Shown: positions 24,154-36,200 of the stretch, piece by piece
How positions within the stretch are numbered: the stretch's first letter is position 1
Layout of the letters: the number at the start of each line of letters is the position of its first letter
NCBI RefSeq assembly: GCF_019083965.1
Contig: NZ_JAHRCY010000035.1
Span: 1 to 64,000 of the forward strand
Length of the DNA stretch: 64,000 nucleotides
Source: Catellatospora tritici
GTDB lineage: Bacteria > Actinomycetota > Actinomycetes > Mycobacteriales > Micromonosporaceae
Reading direction: 5' to 3'
The notes under the pieces: model-generated
What the model saw: only the letters and a program-made list of their open reading frames with translations
Database searches by the model: none
Told to the model about the DNA's origin: nothing
Position numbers and translations under genes: made by a program

Positions 24154-26001
24154 TCAGTGGGCGCAGCCGCAGATTCGCCTCGCCTCGCCGCGCAGCGCGG
24201 CGTCGACCAGCGGCGAGTCCAGGTGGCCGACGACGTAGGCCGCGTACTGGTGATCCAGCCCGAAGCCCCGCATGTTCGTCACCAGCTGCCCGAGGTGCGT
24301 GGCATCGACCCGGGGGCCCAGGTCCAGCAGCTGGTCCAACGCCCAGACACGGGTGTACTCGCTGGGGGCGCCGAGCTGGGGGATAAGCCGGTCCATGAGG
24401 GCGCTGTCGGCCTGTGCCCGCCGCTCGATGTCCGCCTGGCCAGCCTGCAGCGTGTTCAGGGTGTTGCGCAGGTCGGTGCTGGTCTGCTCGGCGTAGGGGC
24501 CGGCCCGGCTCAGCGGACCGCTCAGGTCGGTCGCGGAGACGATGGCTTCCGCCTCCGAGCTCACCATCGAACCGAGCTGATCCGGGTCGTGCAGCGCCGT
24601 GTCCATGATCCGGTCGTAGGAGACGCCGAGCCGGTCCTGCACCGACTGGTCGACGGCTTCGGTGACCACCTGGATCAGCGGGTCGAGGATCGGGTACGCG
24701 TCGGTCAGCGGGCGGGTGACGGCGCGCAATTGCTCGGAGACGAGCTTCTGCACCTGGAGCACGAACTTCTTGCGACCCGAGTCGATCAGGTCGGTGCCCG
24801 CACGGTGCGAGACCTGGCCGAAGGCCTCCCGCGCCGTTCTCACCTCGCCCGGTGTCGTGTCCGGCGGAATGTATGGCGTTGTGGCCGGTTCCTCGACCCG
24901 CAGCGTCTCCGGCACCTGCTCGGCCTGCTGCGCCCGGGTCGACTCCCGTATGAACATGTTTTGCGCGCTGCTGGTTCTCAGCCGGTATTGCGGATGCGCC
25001 GCGATCCCGGCGACCGCCGTGCTGACATGCGGCGGCAGGTTCAGCGCGTCGCGGTAGGGCGGCGGCAGCGAGTCCTTGGCCTTGGACAGCAGCTGCTCGG
25101 TGACGCGCTGGGACAGCTCAGCCTGCGCCCGCTGCGCCACGGCGGCATACCCGTCCTGCGTCGCGTCGATGCGCAGCTGCACGTCCGCCGCTGGTTGGCC
25201 CAGGTGCACGCCGAAGAAGGTCAGCGCCGCCAGGGTCGCCAGTCCAGCCCCGAGCGGCCCGCTCCAGTCGCAGTACGCGTCGACAACGCGCCGCAGGATC
25301 CGGGCCAGCCGCAGCCGCCACCGCGACCAGGTCGACAGCAGCCAAACGCTGACGAGGTACACCGCGCCGAGCACCAGCAGCACGCCCGCCTCGCTGAGCT
25401 GGAGCTCGTCGGAGAAGAACGCGGAGACGTCGTTGAACAGCCGCTCCATGTCGCGCAGCCAGGACAGGCTCAGCGAGTCCCCGAACAGGGTGAGATAGAT
25501 CGCCAGCAGTACGAAGAACGCGAGCGCGGCGCCCACCGGCGCCAGGTACCGGATGCCGAAGGCGCAGATGTTGTGGCGCAGGTCCTGGGTGAACGACGGC
25601 TTGGCCCGGGTCTGGCCCGCGGTGGCCCGCAGATATCCCGCGGCCAGGGTGATCAGGACCCAGATCGTGCCCAGCAGCAGCGAGACCAGCTGCGCGTTGC
25701 TGGACGTCCCGGCCAGCACCACCGCCGCGACGATCAGGTGCGCCACCGGCCGGCGGGTGTTGATTCGGACCCGCACCGTCAGGTCGCCGGGGCGTCCGGT
25801 GGTCGCATCCGGCAGTCCCTGGCCGGGCAGGCGCAGCTTGGCGCGGTTGGTCACCCCGGCCGGGATGCGGACCCGCACGGTCCGCTCCCGGTCGCCCACC
25901 CGCGCCACGATGGGCTTCACCGTGCCGATGCGTGCCTGCCACGGGTACAGGTCGACGACGGGAAGACCGTCCTCTTCGGAGCCGTCTGTGAGCACCAACA
26001 C
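24154..26001 (-). CDS. Five-helix membrane protein with a DnaJ C-terminal-like segment
   Basis: About 615 residues if GTG 26001 is the start. Residues about 25-80 (VRVRIPAGVTNRAKLRLPGQ, GLP, then GDLTVRVRI) look like the substrate-binding C-terminal domain of DnaJ chaperones, but no J domain is present. Five hydrophobic helices follow (about 86-103, 108-125, 150-170, 205-228, 245-265), then a 350-residue polar region rich in coiled-coil-like stretches. The start is uncertain: the frame stays open to 26241, no good ribosome-binding site is seen, and another frame upstream reads MELPVAGTVIDGLYSAG. The family is unnamed to me. Confidence 0.65.
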   Translation of the reverse strand: MLVLTDGSEEDGLPVVDLYPWQARIGTVKPIVARVGDRERTVRVRIPAGVTNRAKLRLPGQGLPDATTGRPGDLTVRVRINTRRPVAHLIVAAVVLAGTSSNAQLVSLLLGTIWVLITLAAGYLRATAGQTRAKPSFTQDLRHNICAFGIRYLAPVGAALAFFVLLAIYLTLFGDSLSLSWLRDMERLFNDVSAFFSDELQLSEAGVLLVLGAVYLVSVWLLSTWSRWRLRLARILRRVVDAYCDWSGPLGAGLATLAALTFFGVHLGQPAADVQLRIDATQDGYAAVAQRAQAELSQRVTEQLLSKAKDSLPPPYRDALNLPPHVSTAVAGIAAHPQYRLRTSSAQNMFIRESTRAQQAEQVPETLRVEEPATTPYIPPDTTPGEVRTAREAFGQVSHRAGTDLIDSGRKKFVLQVQKLVSEQLRAVTRPLTDAYPILDPLIQVVTEAVDQSVQDRLGVSYDRIMDTALHDPDQLGSMVSSEAEAIVSATDLSGPLSRAGPYAEQTSTDLRNTLNTLQAGQADIERRAQADSALMDRLIPQLGAPSEYTRVWALDQLLDLGPRVDATHLGQLVTNMRGFGLDHQYAAYVVGHLDSPLVDAALRGEARRICGCAH

Positions 26002-26147
26002 ATGATGGGGCCGCCGATAAGCGGGCTGCCTGTCGGGTTCGCGACGCTGCGAGCGATCTTGTGGCCCGGCACCGATGCCGAGTTGGTTCCGGCCGAGTAG
26101 AGCCCGTCGATGACGGTGCCAGCTACGGGAAGCTCCATGCGGGCGCA

Positions 26148-26175
26148 GGCGGCGGACCGGGACCGGTCCGCCGCC
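26148..26175 (-). terminator. Perfect 13-bp inverted repeat after the small membrane gene
   Basis: GGCGGCGGACCGG (26148-26160), GA, then CCGGTCCGCCGCC (26163-26175). It begins 20 bases past the stop of the minus-strand gene ending at 26195, a normal place for a terminator. It also argues that the next minus-strand gene starts below 26148. Confidence 0.6.
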
Positions 26176-26194
26176 ACTCTCGGGCTGTCGGTGG

Positions 26195-26428
26195 TCAGTG
26201 GTCGGCGGCGGCGTGCAGCCGGCGCCAGTCGCGGCGGGCAAGCAGCGCCAGCACCGCCGCCGCGGCGGCGAACAAGGCCGCGAGCAGCCATTCGACCTCG
26301 CCTTCGCCGCTGTCGGGTTTGGCGTCGAAGAACCGTTCGATCCAGTCCGGGATGAACAGTGTCAGCACGGCCAGCCCCGCGGCGGCCGCGGCGAGTCCAG
26401 CCTCCAGCCACATGCGGATACGCGCCAT
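26195..26428 (-). CDS. Small two-helix membrane protein
   Basis: The gene encodes 77 residues from ATG 26428, with GGGAG eight bases upstream. Two hydrophobic helices (AGLAAAAAGLAVLTLFIPDW and LLAALFAAAAAVLALLA) are joined by an acidic loop with FFDAKPDSGEGEVEW. The C-terminus is basic (RRDWRRLHAAADH). The family is unknown. It is divergent from the DUF6603 operon, sharing its upstream region, and precedes the DnaJ-CTD-like membrane gene on the same strand. Confidence 0.7.
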   Translation of the reverse strand: MARIRMWLEAGLAAAAAGLAVLTLFIPDWIERFFDAKPDSGEGEVEWLLAALFAAAAAVLALLARRDWRRLHAAADH

Positions 26429-26602
26429 CGACGATCTCCCTCGGCTCGGTGACAGGTCGCAGATTAGTCGTCCAGCGTACGGGTGGCGCTGACGGGTAGC
26501 GGACACCCGAAGGTCTATTCGGCTCTTTCCCTGCCTCGATACGTGGTCGAACATGGACGGGGCATCGGTCCGGCCGCGACGGGGCAGGAGGGTCGAGTCG
26601 TC

Positions 26603-27250
26603 ATGACGGAGGCCGCACGGCCACAGCACCATCCCGACCAGGCCGGGGCACAGGTCCTGGGGATCGCGGTGGCGCACGCGGACTGGTTCCACGCTTTGGA
26701 CCGCGGGGTGTACCTGGTCGCGGGCCGTCCCGCGCCCGAGCGGCTGAAGGTGCCGGTGGGCGACGCGCAGCGGCTGCTGCGGCAGACCGCGCGGACGGTG
26801 GCCGACGCCCCGCCCAAGGGCAACGGCGACGTGGTGTGGACGGCCGGGGTAAGCGAGCTGCGGGTGCGGTCGGCGGCGCTGGAGCTGACCTGCGAGTCCG
26901 GTGTGGTCACGGTCGGCGTGCCGGTCGGCTGCGATCAGCTGCCCAAGGGTGCCGTGATCGCGGTGCCGTTCGCGGTCGGCAGTGAGCAACTGCCGGCCGG
27001 TCTGGTGATGTCCGCGCTGACGCGGCCGGCCGGTCCGGCGGTGGTGGTGGACGGGTGGGCCGGGCCGGTGACCGCGTTCGCGTGGGAGGCGCTGGTGCAT
27101 CTGGCGCAGTCGCTGTGCGCGGCGACGGGCAACGACACGGCGGGCGACCCGCTGATTCCCGGGGCGATCGGTGCGGCGCGGGACGTGCTGCTGCTGCAGC
27201 CGATGGCCCGGCACCGCACGCCGGATCCAGTGAAGCGAGGACTGCGGTGA
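26603..27250 (+). CDS. Unknown 215-residue protein, first gene of the DUF6603 operon
   Basis: The start ATG 26603 has AGGAGGG ten bases upstream. Longer starts exist but lack it. The protein has no signal peptide or membrane helix. It alternates hydrophobic beta-like stretches (VVWTAGVSELRVRSAALELT, VVTVGVPVG) with a helical C-terminal third (FAWEALVHLAQSLCAATG). I recognise no family. Its stop overlaps the GTG of the giant gene (GTGA), so the two are translationally coupled. It may be a small partner or chaperone of the giant protein. Confidence 0.75.
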   Translation: MTEAARPQHHPDQAGAQVLGIAVAHADWFHALDRGVYLVAGRPAPERLKVPVGDAQRLLRQTARTVADAPPKGNGDVVWTAGVSELRVRSAALELTCESGVVTVGVPVGCDQLPKGAVIAVPFAVGSEQLPAGLVMSALTRPAGPAVVVDGWAGPVTAFAWEALVHLAQSLCAATGNDTAGDPLIPGAIGAARDVLLLQPMARHRTPDPVKRGLR

Positions 27251-30200
27251 CCGTCGGCTCCGACACGCTCGGCTCGTTCGGCGACCTGGCCAAGGCGCTG
27301 GGCATCGTGGCGCCGGATGGCAGCGCCAACGCGTCGTGGTTCGGCGATCCGGTGGGCGGCTCGGGCAACGAGCACGGGCTGCGCGACCTGATGGCCGACG
27401 ACGACCAGCGGCGGGCATTGCTCGGGTTCGTCGACGAGATCCTGGGGCCGCCGGAAAAGGCAACGCGGGGCGGCCAGACGTGGGTGCCGCTGTTCGCCGA
27501 GGCCGACCCGCACGTGACGGTGTTCGCGGTGGTCGAGGAGTTCGCCGGGTATGTCGTGCTCGGCGCCGGGTTGGAGCACGACACCAGCGGCGGCGCGCCC
27601 CGGGTTGCGACGCGGGTGCACGTGCCGATGTTCCGGTTCGTGCGCGATGGCGGCACCGTGGTGCCCGACGACAGCCTGCCGGGCTGGCTGGTGCTGGGCC
27701 GTCCCGGGGGCCGGATCTCGGTCGGGGTGGAGGCGGTGTTCACCGAGGCCGCGCCACCGCCGCGGGCCGCGTCGCTGGGCGGGCTGTCGCTGACCCTGGG
27801 GGTGCCGACGGCGACCGGTGACGACCTGTCGGTCGCGGTCGAGCTGCGTGACCTGCAGCTGCCGGGGGCGGGCGCGCCGCGGACGTTCACGCTGGACGCG
27901 CACAGTCTCGACGAGCTGGGCTCGGACGTGTTCGAGCTGGTCGTCGGGCTGGTGCGCGCGCAGGCGGACGCGCTGGACCTGAGTCGGCCGGAGCTGCGGG
28001 CGTTCGCGGCCGTGGCGGGTCTGGCCGGGTTGCGCGACGTACCGGGCCTGCCGGGGCTGCCGCTGGCCGACCTGCCGACGGCGGGGATCGGCGCGCTGGT
28101 CGGCTGGGTCGAGGACGTGCTTTCCGAGGAGGCGCGGCGGCGGGCGTGGCTGGGGCAGTTGGCGCTGCTGATCGACGGCGGGGTCAACGGCGCCGGTGAC
28201 GCGGTGACCAAGGCGTTCGGGCCGGCGCTGTTCTCGATCGGGGTGCGGGTGCAGCCGGGCACCGGCGGGCATCCGGTGCTGGTGCCGTGGGTGGAGCTGG
28301 CGCTGCAGACCCAGACGGGGGTACGGGCCAGACTCGCCGCTGACCTGCTGCGCGCCGATACCGGCACCGGTGCGGTGACGGCGCTGCCCGACGCGCGGCT
28401 GGAGGCCGTGTTCGGCGCCGACGCGGGCGGTACGGCGCTGCTGCCGGGCACCGACCCGCACGTCGGCAGCCTGCACACCGGCGTACGCCTGGACGCGACC
28501 GGCCGCCCGGCGTTCACCCTCACCCTGCACGACGTGACCGTGGCCGGGCGAACCCACGCGCTGCTGGACCTGTCGTCGCCGCAGGCGGCGGTGGAGGCCG
28601 CCGAGGACGTCGTCGAGGGCGCCATCGCGTCGGCGATCGCGGCGCTGGGCCCGTTCGGCGCGGCAGTCAACCGGCTGCTGGGCCTGGACCCGCCCGCCGG
28701 GGTCACCGGTCTGGACGTGACGGCGCTGCTGGCCGACCCGCTCGCCGAGGTGATGCGCTACTGGCGCGACCTCACCGCGGCCCCGGCCGCGATCACCGAC
28801 GTGCTCGGGCACCTGCGCCACCTGATCACCGGCGCCCCGGTCGCGGCCGTGCTCGGTGCGGGGACCGGCGCCGACCCGTGGCGGATGCAGCTGGCAGCCG
28901 GGATCGACCTGCTGCTGTCGCGCACCGGCGACGTGCTGGCTGTCGACCTGGCCGGGTCGGTGCGCACCCAGGTGCTCACCGACTTCGAGGCCGCCGCGAG
29001 CGTCGGGCTGAGCCTGCTGCGGCTGGACCTGGCCGCCCGGACGGTCGTGTTCGCCGCCGAGGTGCGCGGCACGCTGAGCCTGGCCCGCGCCGACGCGCAC
29101 ACCGCCCGGCTGGACCTGGCCGGGCTGAGCCTGGAGCTCGACCGGCTCGCCGCGACGGTGAGCTGGGCTGCGGGCAGGGGCCTGCGCGGGGTGCTGGCCG
29201 CTGACGGGCTCGCGGTCGTGCTCGAACGCGGCCAGGGCCTGCGCGTGCCGTTCGCGCTGCCGACGATCGGCGGCGACGGGCGGCTGGTGCTGCCCGCGCC
29301 GGACTGGGACGTGGTGGAGCGGGTGTTGGCCGCGCTGTTGGCCGAGCTGCGCCTGCCCGCCGTGGACGCGATCGTCGGGCTGCTGGGCTGGAACGGGCGC
29401 GGGGCGCACCTGTCGCTGGGCGGGCTGCTCGGCGCGGACCCGACCGCGGCCGTCGAGGCGTGGCTGGCCGATCTGATCCTGGACTGCGGGCGGGTGCGGG
29501 CGGCGCTCGGGCCGGTCGCGGCGCTGCTGAGCGGGTGGCGGATCACCGCGCCGTACGGCAGCGGCACGGCGCGCAGCCCGTACCGGTGCCCGGTCGCGGG
29601 CGAGCCGCGGGCCCCCGGCCTGGCGGTGTGGCTGGATCCGGGCTGCGCCCCGGTGGTCGGGGTGACCCCGGGCGTGGGGCACCTGACGTCGGGGCTGGCG
29701 CCGGAGTCGGCGACCGTGGTGTCGGTGCTGCACGACGCGGCGTACAACCTGCCCGACGTCGCCGACCTGCTGGTGGGCCGCGACTCGCTGGCCTCCGGGT
29801 TCGACCTGTTGACGGCCCGCTGGGCGGGCACCGACGGCTTGGTCGGGCAGCCCTCGGCCCTGCCCGACGGGGTCACCGGCACCGTGCTGGACGGGTTGGG
29901 CTATGCCGAGCTGGTCGCCGCGGGCGGGGCCGGGCTGCTGGTCGCCGAGGTGGTGAGCCCGGTGCCGCAGGCGGTGGTGCACGTCGGCTGCGAACAGAGC
30001 TGGACCGAGGGGCGGCCCGACGGCACCGTGTTCGACCGGTCGGCCGCCGACGCGCCGCAGACCGGGAGCATCCCGGCGACCGGCGACGGGACGTGGTTCG
30101 TGCGGCTGCCCGCCCCGGCGGCGGCCGCGGCGGCCCGGCCGGACCGGGGCGGGGTCGGCGAGCAGGCGGCGCGCCTGGCGGCGGTGCTGGCCGGGCGCAC

Positions 30201-33200
30201 CGAGTCGGTGACCGTGGTGGCGTACGGGGCCTGCGGCGCGGCCGCGATCCGGGCCGCCGCGGGCATCGCCATGGTGCACGAGGTGATCACGGTCGGGGCG
30301 CCGTGGTCGGCGGTGGCCGTGGACAGCCTGCAGACCGGGTTGGGCGGGGACGCGCTGCGGCTGCTGCACCGGTTGCGCCGTACCGATGCGCCGGGGTGGC
30401 CGGAGGTGATGCTGGCGCACCAGATGACGGCCGGGATGCGGGTCGCGGGGCTGGTCGAGCGGTCGGCCGCGCCGCTGGACCTGCCGTCGGCGGCCGCCGA
30501 GGCCCGCCGGTCGGACCTGTCGGTGCGCGCGGTGTTCGGGGCGACCGACGCCGAGTCGCTGGCCCACGGCCTGGGCGCGTACGTCGCCGACGGGATCTCG
30601 GCACGGCTGGAGGCGGCCGCGGCGGCAGAGTTCACCGCCGGTCCGGTGACGGCGCTGCACGCCGGGGTGGACCTGCCGGTGATCGACCTGAACATCGGCG
30701 GACTGCTCGTCGGCGTCGGCGCGACCGTGGAGCTGTGCCGGATCGGCCGGGCCGGCGGCGGCCTGTCCGCGCAACTGGTACGCGGCGTGATCGTGGACGT
30801 GCACCTGGGGGTGCACGACGGGTGGCTGCTGGGCGGGCCGGGCACGTCCGGCGACCCCGAGGTGCGATGGATGTCGGCCCGGGTCGAGGTGCCGCTCGAC
30901 GGGCGGCCCGGCGACGCGGAGCTGGTGCTGCACGAGGCTCGCGGACTGGGGATCGACCGGGAACGGTGGGTGGTCCGCGCCGACCCGGCCGGGGCGGCGT
31001 TCGACGTCACCGCCGACCAGGTCACCGGCGCGGTGCCCGAGGTGCGGGTGCTGGTCGGCGGGGTGCTGGCGCGGCTGCGGGCCGCGTCGGCGGACCTGGC
31101 GGCGCTGCTGGACCTGCTCGGGGTGGTCCGCGCGGGCGGCCTGGACCCTGACGGCCTGGACCGGCTGCTGCACGACACCGCCGCGACGGTGCGGGCCGCG
31201 GTCGCGGCCGCGCCGGCCGACGTGGCGGCGCACCTGCGGGCGCTGGTGCCCGGGTGCACCGGAACCGGTGCTGCGCTGGACTGGACGATCGGACCGGCCA
31301 CCGTCGGGTTCGACCTGGCCGCGGGCGGTCTGGACATCACGTGGCGGCTGGCCGAGCCGGGCGTGCCGCTGATCGAGGCGGCGGTCGCGCTGACCGGTGC
31401 GGGCGCGTCGGCGACAGTGTCGCTGGGCGAGCTGGACCCGCACACCGGCGGGCTGCGGCTGGTGGGGCGGACCGCGCCGGGCGCGGCGGTCGAGGTGCAA
31501 TGGGCCGCCCCGAACGCGGCGACGCGCACGGTCGCGCTGCTACCGGTGCCGGACGCGGCGGGGCTGCGCGAGCTGGCGACGGTCGCGGTGCCTGCGGTCA
31601 CCGCGCAGGCGCTGCTGACGGCGCTGCGGCGGGCGGTGTCGGCCGAGGCCCGGCCGGCGCTGGACCTGGCCCTGGACGCGGTCGGTCTGCTGACCCCGGC
31701 GGATGCCTCCGGTGGCCGGGACGTGGTGGTGCCGGTCGGGTTGGTGGCCGATCCGGGCGGGTGGCTGCGGCAGGCGAGCGCCGGGTGGCGCAGCAGCCCG
31801 GCGGCGAGCGCGGTCGCGCTGCTGGACGCGCTGGCGCCGCTGGTGGTGCCGGGGCGCGGGTCGGCGGCGGGGTGGCCGCTGGCAGACGGGGTGACCGTGT
31901 CGTACGGAGTCGCGGCCGGGGACCGGTTGCGGCTGATGCTCGACGTGGCGCTGCACACCGCCGCGGGCGGCACGACCGTGACGACGCACCTGTCGGGCGG
32001 GCTGCTGATCGGCGCCGACGGGCTGCCGCAGCCGGCGGTGTCGGGCAGTGTGGACATCGACGGGCGCGGGCTGCGGCTGTCGGTGGATCCGGGGGTGCGC
32101 CTGGAACTGCTGCGCCCGGCGCCGGCGGCCGCGCTGACGCTGTACCCGGACGGGCCCGGCCTGGGGCAGGCCCTGTCGGCGATCGGCGGCACGGTGCTGC
32201 CGCCGGTGCTCGACGCGCTGGCCGCCCACCGCGGTGACCTCACCGCGTCGGTGCTGCGCGACGTCGGCCATGCCGTCTACGACCTCGGCGGTGCCCTCGA
32301 CCTGCGCCAGGGGACCGCGTTCAGCGGGGCGCGGATCGAGGCGTTCGCGGCCGACCCGGCGGCGGCGCTGACCGCCCGGCTGCCGCAGCTGATCACCGCC
32401 GCCGTGGCGAGCCTCGCCAACGCCCTCGACCCCGGACACACCCTGGTCACCGTGTCCGGTCCGGTCGGCAGTGTGGTGACGCTCGGGTTCGGCACCGGCC
32501 AGCCGGTGCACCTGACTTTGGACGCGAGCGGGCCGGTGCCCGCCGTCGAGCTGCGCGCCGACGTAGCGGTCGCCGGGGTGGGCCACTTCGTGGTGGAGCG
32601 GCTGCGGCTGTCGACGGCAGGGGTGGACGTCGCGGTCCGGATCGGACCGATCCTCGCGGACGTGGGCCCGTTCGCGCTCCGGCCGCTGCTGCTGGTGCGG
32701 GCCGGATCGGCCGCGGGCGGCACCCGCCTGGCCGCGCTCGGGCTGGCGCTCGACGACGCCGGTACGCGCAGCGTGCAGGTCCGCTGGGCACTGGACGCCT
32801 CCGCCCCGGCGCTGGCCGCGGTGACGGCGGGCCCGTCCGGAGAGACGGTCGGTGACGCCGCGCAGGCGGCGCTGTGGCTGCTGGCGCAGGCGGTGTCGCT
32901 GGCCGGTGGGGTCGCCGTGCACGAGCTGCGCACCATGCTGACGCCGCGCGCGATCGCGTGCCTGCAGGGCGTCGTTTTCACCGACACCGACGGCTCCACC
33001 CAGATCGACCCGGGCTTGGCCCTGGACCTGCTGGAACCAGAGGCGCTGCTGGGCCGGCTCAAGCGGCTGCTGTGGAACGCGGCCGCCGGTCCGGGCCTGG
33101 TGCTGACCATCGACGGGATCGTCACGGTCGGGATCACCGGCAGCGACAGCGGCAGCGTCCGCGCCCTGGGCGTCAACATCTCGCTCGCGCCCGGCCGCCG

Positions 33201-36200
33201 GTTCACCATCGCCGACGGCGACACCAAGGTGGAGCTGGAGGTCGACGCGTCGTGGGTGCACGCGACCGTCGCACCCGGCCTGACCGTGTACGTGCTGTCG
33301 GGCACGTCCGCGGCCGCGCTGCAGATCGCTCCGGCGGTGTCGGTGTCCGGCCTCGGGCTGCGGTTCACCAAGACGACCGGCCCGCTGCTGTCGATGGGCG
33401 CGGTGTCGCTGGACGGCATCGCGGTGCACGTCTACGGCGAGGCCGCCGCGGCCGGGATCGGCGGCGGTGTGCAGGTCGAGCTGGCCGGGCTGGCGATCTC
33501 GCCGGCCGGGGCGGGCGGCGGCAACGGGGTCGCCAACGGCATCCTGTCCGACTCGGGCAGTGCCGGCCAGGGCAGCCGCCCGGCGTTCTCGCCCGCGCTG
33601 GCCATCCAGCAGCGGCCGGGCCACAGCCTGGAGTTCTCGCTGCGCGCCGGGCCGCCGCCGGGGCCGTGGTGGCTGGTGGTGCAGCGCCAGCTGGGGCCGC
33701 TGTACCTGGAGCGGATCGGGTTCGACACGGTGGAGACCGGCGGCACGGTCAGCCGGATCTCGCTGATGTTCGACGGCCGGGTGTCGATCTTCGGGTTGAC
33801 CGCGGCGGTGGACCGGCTGTCGCTGAGCTGGCTCGGCGGCGACGTACTGGACATCCACAGCTGGGCCGCGGACCTGATGGGCCTGGCCGTGTCGGCGGAC
33901 CTGTCCGGGGTGTCGCTGGCCGGCGGCATGCTCAAGACCGTCGGCCCGCCCGAGAACGGGCCGGTGTCGTACGTCGGCATGCTGCTGGGTCGCTTCGGCG
34001 TGTACGGCCTGTCGGTGTTCGGCGGCTACACCGACGACTCCGGCAACCCGTCGTTCTTCGTGTTCGGCGCGCTCAACGGCCCGATCGGCGGGCCGCCGGC
34101 GTTCTTCCTCACCGGCATCGGCGGCGGCCTGGGCATCAACCGCGGCCTGCGCATCCCCGACGACGTCACCCGGTTCGCCGAGTTCCCGTTCATCCAGGCG
34201 CTCGACCCGGCGGCGCAGCCGCCCGCCGACCCGATGGCGGAGCTGCGGCGGCTGACCGACTACTTCCCGCCGCAGCGCGGCAACTTCTGGTTCGCGGCCG
34301 GGATCAGCTTCAACTCGTTCAGCCTGGTCGACGGCATCGCGGTGATCGCGGTGTCGTTCGGCGACGGGCTGGAGATCGACCTGCTGGGCCTGGCGCGCAT
34401 GGCACTGCCGCGCCCACAGGCGGCCCTGGTCTCGATCGAACTGGGGCTGCTGGCCCGGTTCTCCACCCGCGAGGGCCTGTTCATCATCCGGGCGGCCCTG
34501 ACCGAAAACTCGTGGCTGCTGTACCCGGAGGTGCGCCTGACCGGCGGGTTCGCGTTCGCGACCTGGTGGAAGGGGCCGCTGTCGGGCCAGTTCGTGCTGA
34601 CGCTGGGCGGCTACCACCCGGACTTCCACCGCGACGGCTACCCGGAGGTGGCGCGGCTCGGGCTGATGTGGCGCATCACCGACGAGATCGTGATCAAGGG
34701 CGGGTCGTACTTCGCGCTGACGTCCGAGGCGCTGATGGCGGGCGTGGACGTCGAAGTCAGCGCCGACTTCGGCTGGGCGTGGGCGCGCATCGCGTTCGGC
34801 GCGCACGGCATCGTCTACTTCGACCCGTTCTGGTTCGAGGTCATGGCGTACGCCCGCATCTCCGCCGGTATAAAGATCGACACATTCCTGGGCACGATCA
34901 GCTTCAGCATCTCCCTCGGCGCGCAGGTCAAGGTCTGGGGACCGGACTTCTCCGGCGAGGCCACCCTCGAGGTCGGGCCGTGCAGCTTCACCGTCGGGTT
35001 CGGCAGCGAGCACCGCGTCGAGCCGCGCACCCTGCACTGGGACGAGTTCGTCGCGAAGTACCTGGAGGACGCCGGCGGCGGCCGGGCGCGGGCGCTGTCG
35101 GCGATCACCGGAGCCGGGTCGCTGCCCGCGGCCACCGGCGGGGACCGCGCCGCGCCGACACCCGACGGCAGCAGCGAGCGCCCGTTCGAGGTGTACGCCG
35201 AGTTCGAACTCACCGTCGTCACCACCGTGCCCACCACGGCCGTCGACGTCGGCCTGCCGTCCGGGCAGGTCCCGGTGCGGGTGACCCGCTCCGACGGGGC
35301 GGTGGTGCCGCTGGGCCTCAAGCCGATGAAGGCCGCCGACCTTGCCTCCGTGCTGGCGATCCGGCTGGAGCAGCACACCTCCGGCGGCTGGGTGCCGCTG
35401 GACGAGCCGCTGCGGCAACTCGGCGCGAACCTGGCCGCCTCGGCGCCGACCGAGCACGGCAGCAACCTCAGCCGCGACGCGTTCCCGATCGGCGCCTGGG
35501 GCCAGCCGGAGCTGTCGGGCACCGCCCCGGCCGCCCTGCCGCAGGGCGATGTCATCAACGCGGGCAACCAGGTGAAACTGGTCGCCGAGGCGCAGTCGCT
35601 GCACCGGGGCCCCGAGATCGACTACTACCGGGTGGAGGCGTCGCGGCGGCCGCTGCCGCTGCAGGCTTCCGGCCCCGACCGGGGCGTGCTGCTCAGCGAG
35701 GCCGCGACCGTGGTGTCCCCGACCGTGGCCAGCGTGGCGCAGGCCCTCGACGCGGCGCAGGCGCAACTGTTCGCCGCCCCGGCGGCCACCGCCGACGGGC
35801 TGCTGCCGACCGGGGCGCGCAGCGCCCTGGCCCGAGCGTCATACCGGGGCGAGGTCGCGGCGCCGCCGCTGTTCGGCACGCTCGCCGACGGCCTGGCCGT
35901 CGCCAACGGCGCCGACGCGGCCGCGGCCCGGGTCGCGCCGCCGCCCCCGCCCGCGGCCCGGGTCGACCGGGCGCCGATCGTGGCCGGGTATCTCACCGCC
36001 GGTCCCGGTGCCGCCGCCCGCGCGGCGATCACCACGGTGGCCGACCGGGAACCGCCGCGCCGGGTCGCGCCGACCCTGGACGCGGCCCGGGTGCGGCTGG
36101 CCACCCAGCTGCCCGTCGAGCTGCACCTGGCCGCGGCACCGTCGGTGCCCCGCGAGGGCACCCTGGTGGCCGCGTCGGTGCCGCGTACGGTCGTGCCCGG

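Noticed and set aside
26935..31500. A very long open frame (about 1,500 codons) on the minus strand under the giant gene
   Set aside because: It is an antisense shadow caused by high GC: composition is Arg/Pro/Gln/His-rich, and no start signal or domain is visible. The same holds for long minus frames under kdpB, pckG and the 1265-residue gene.
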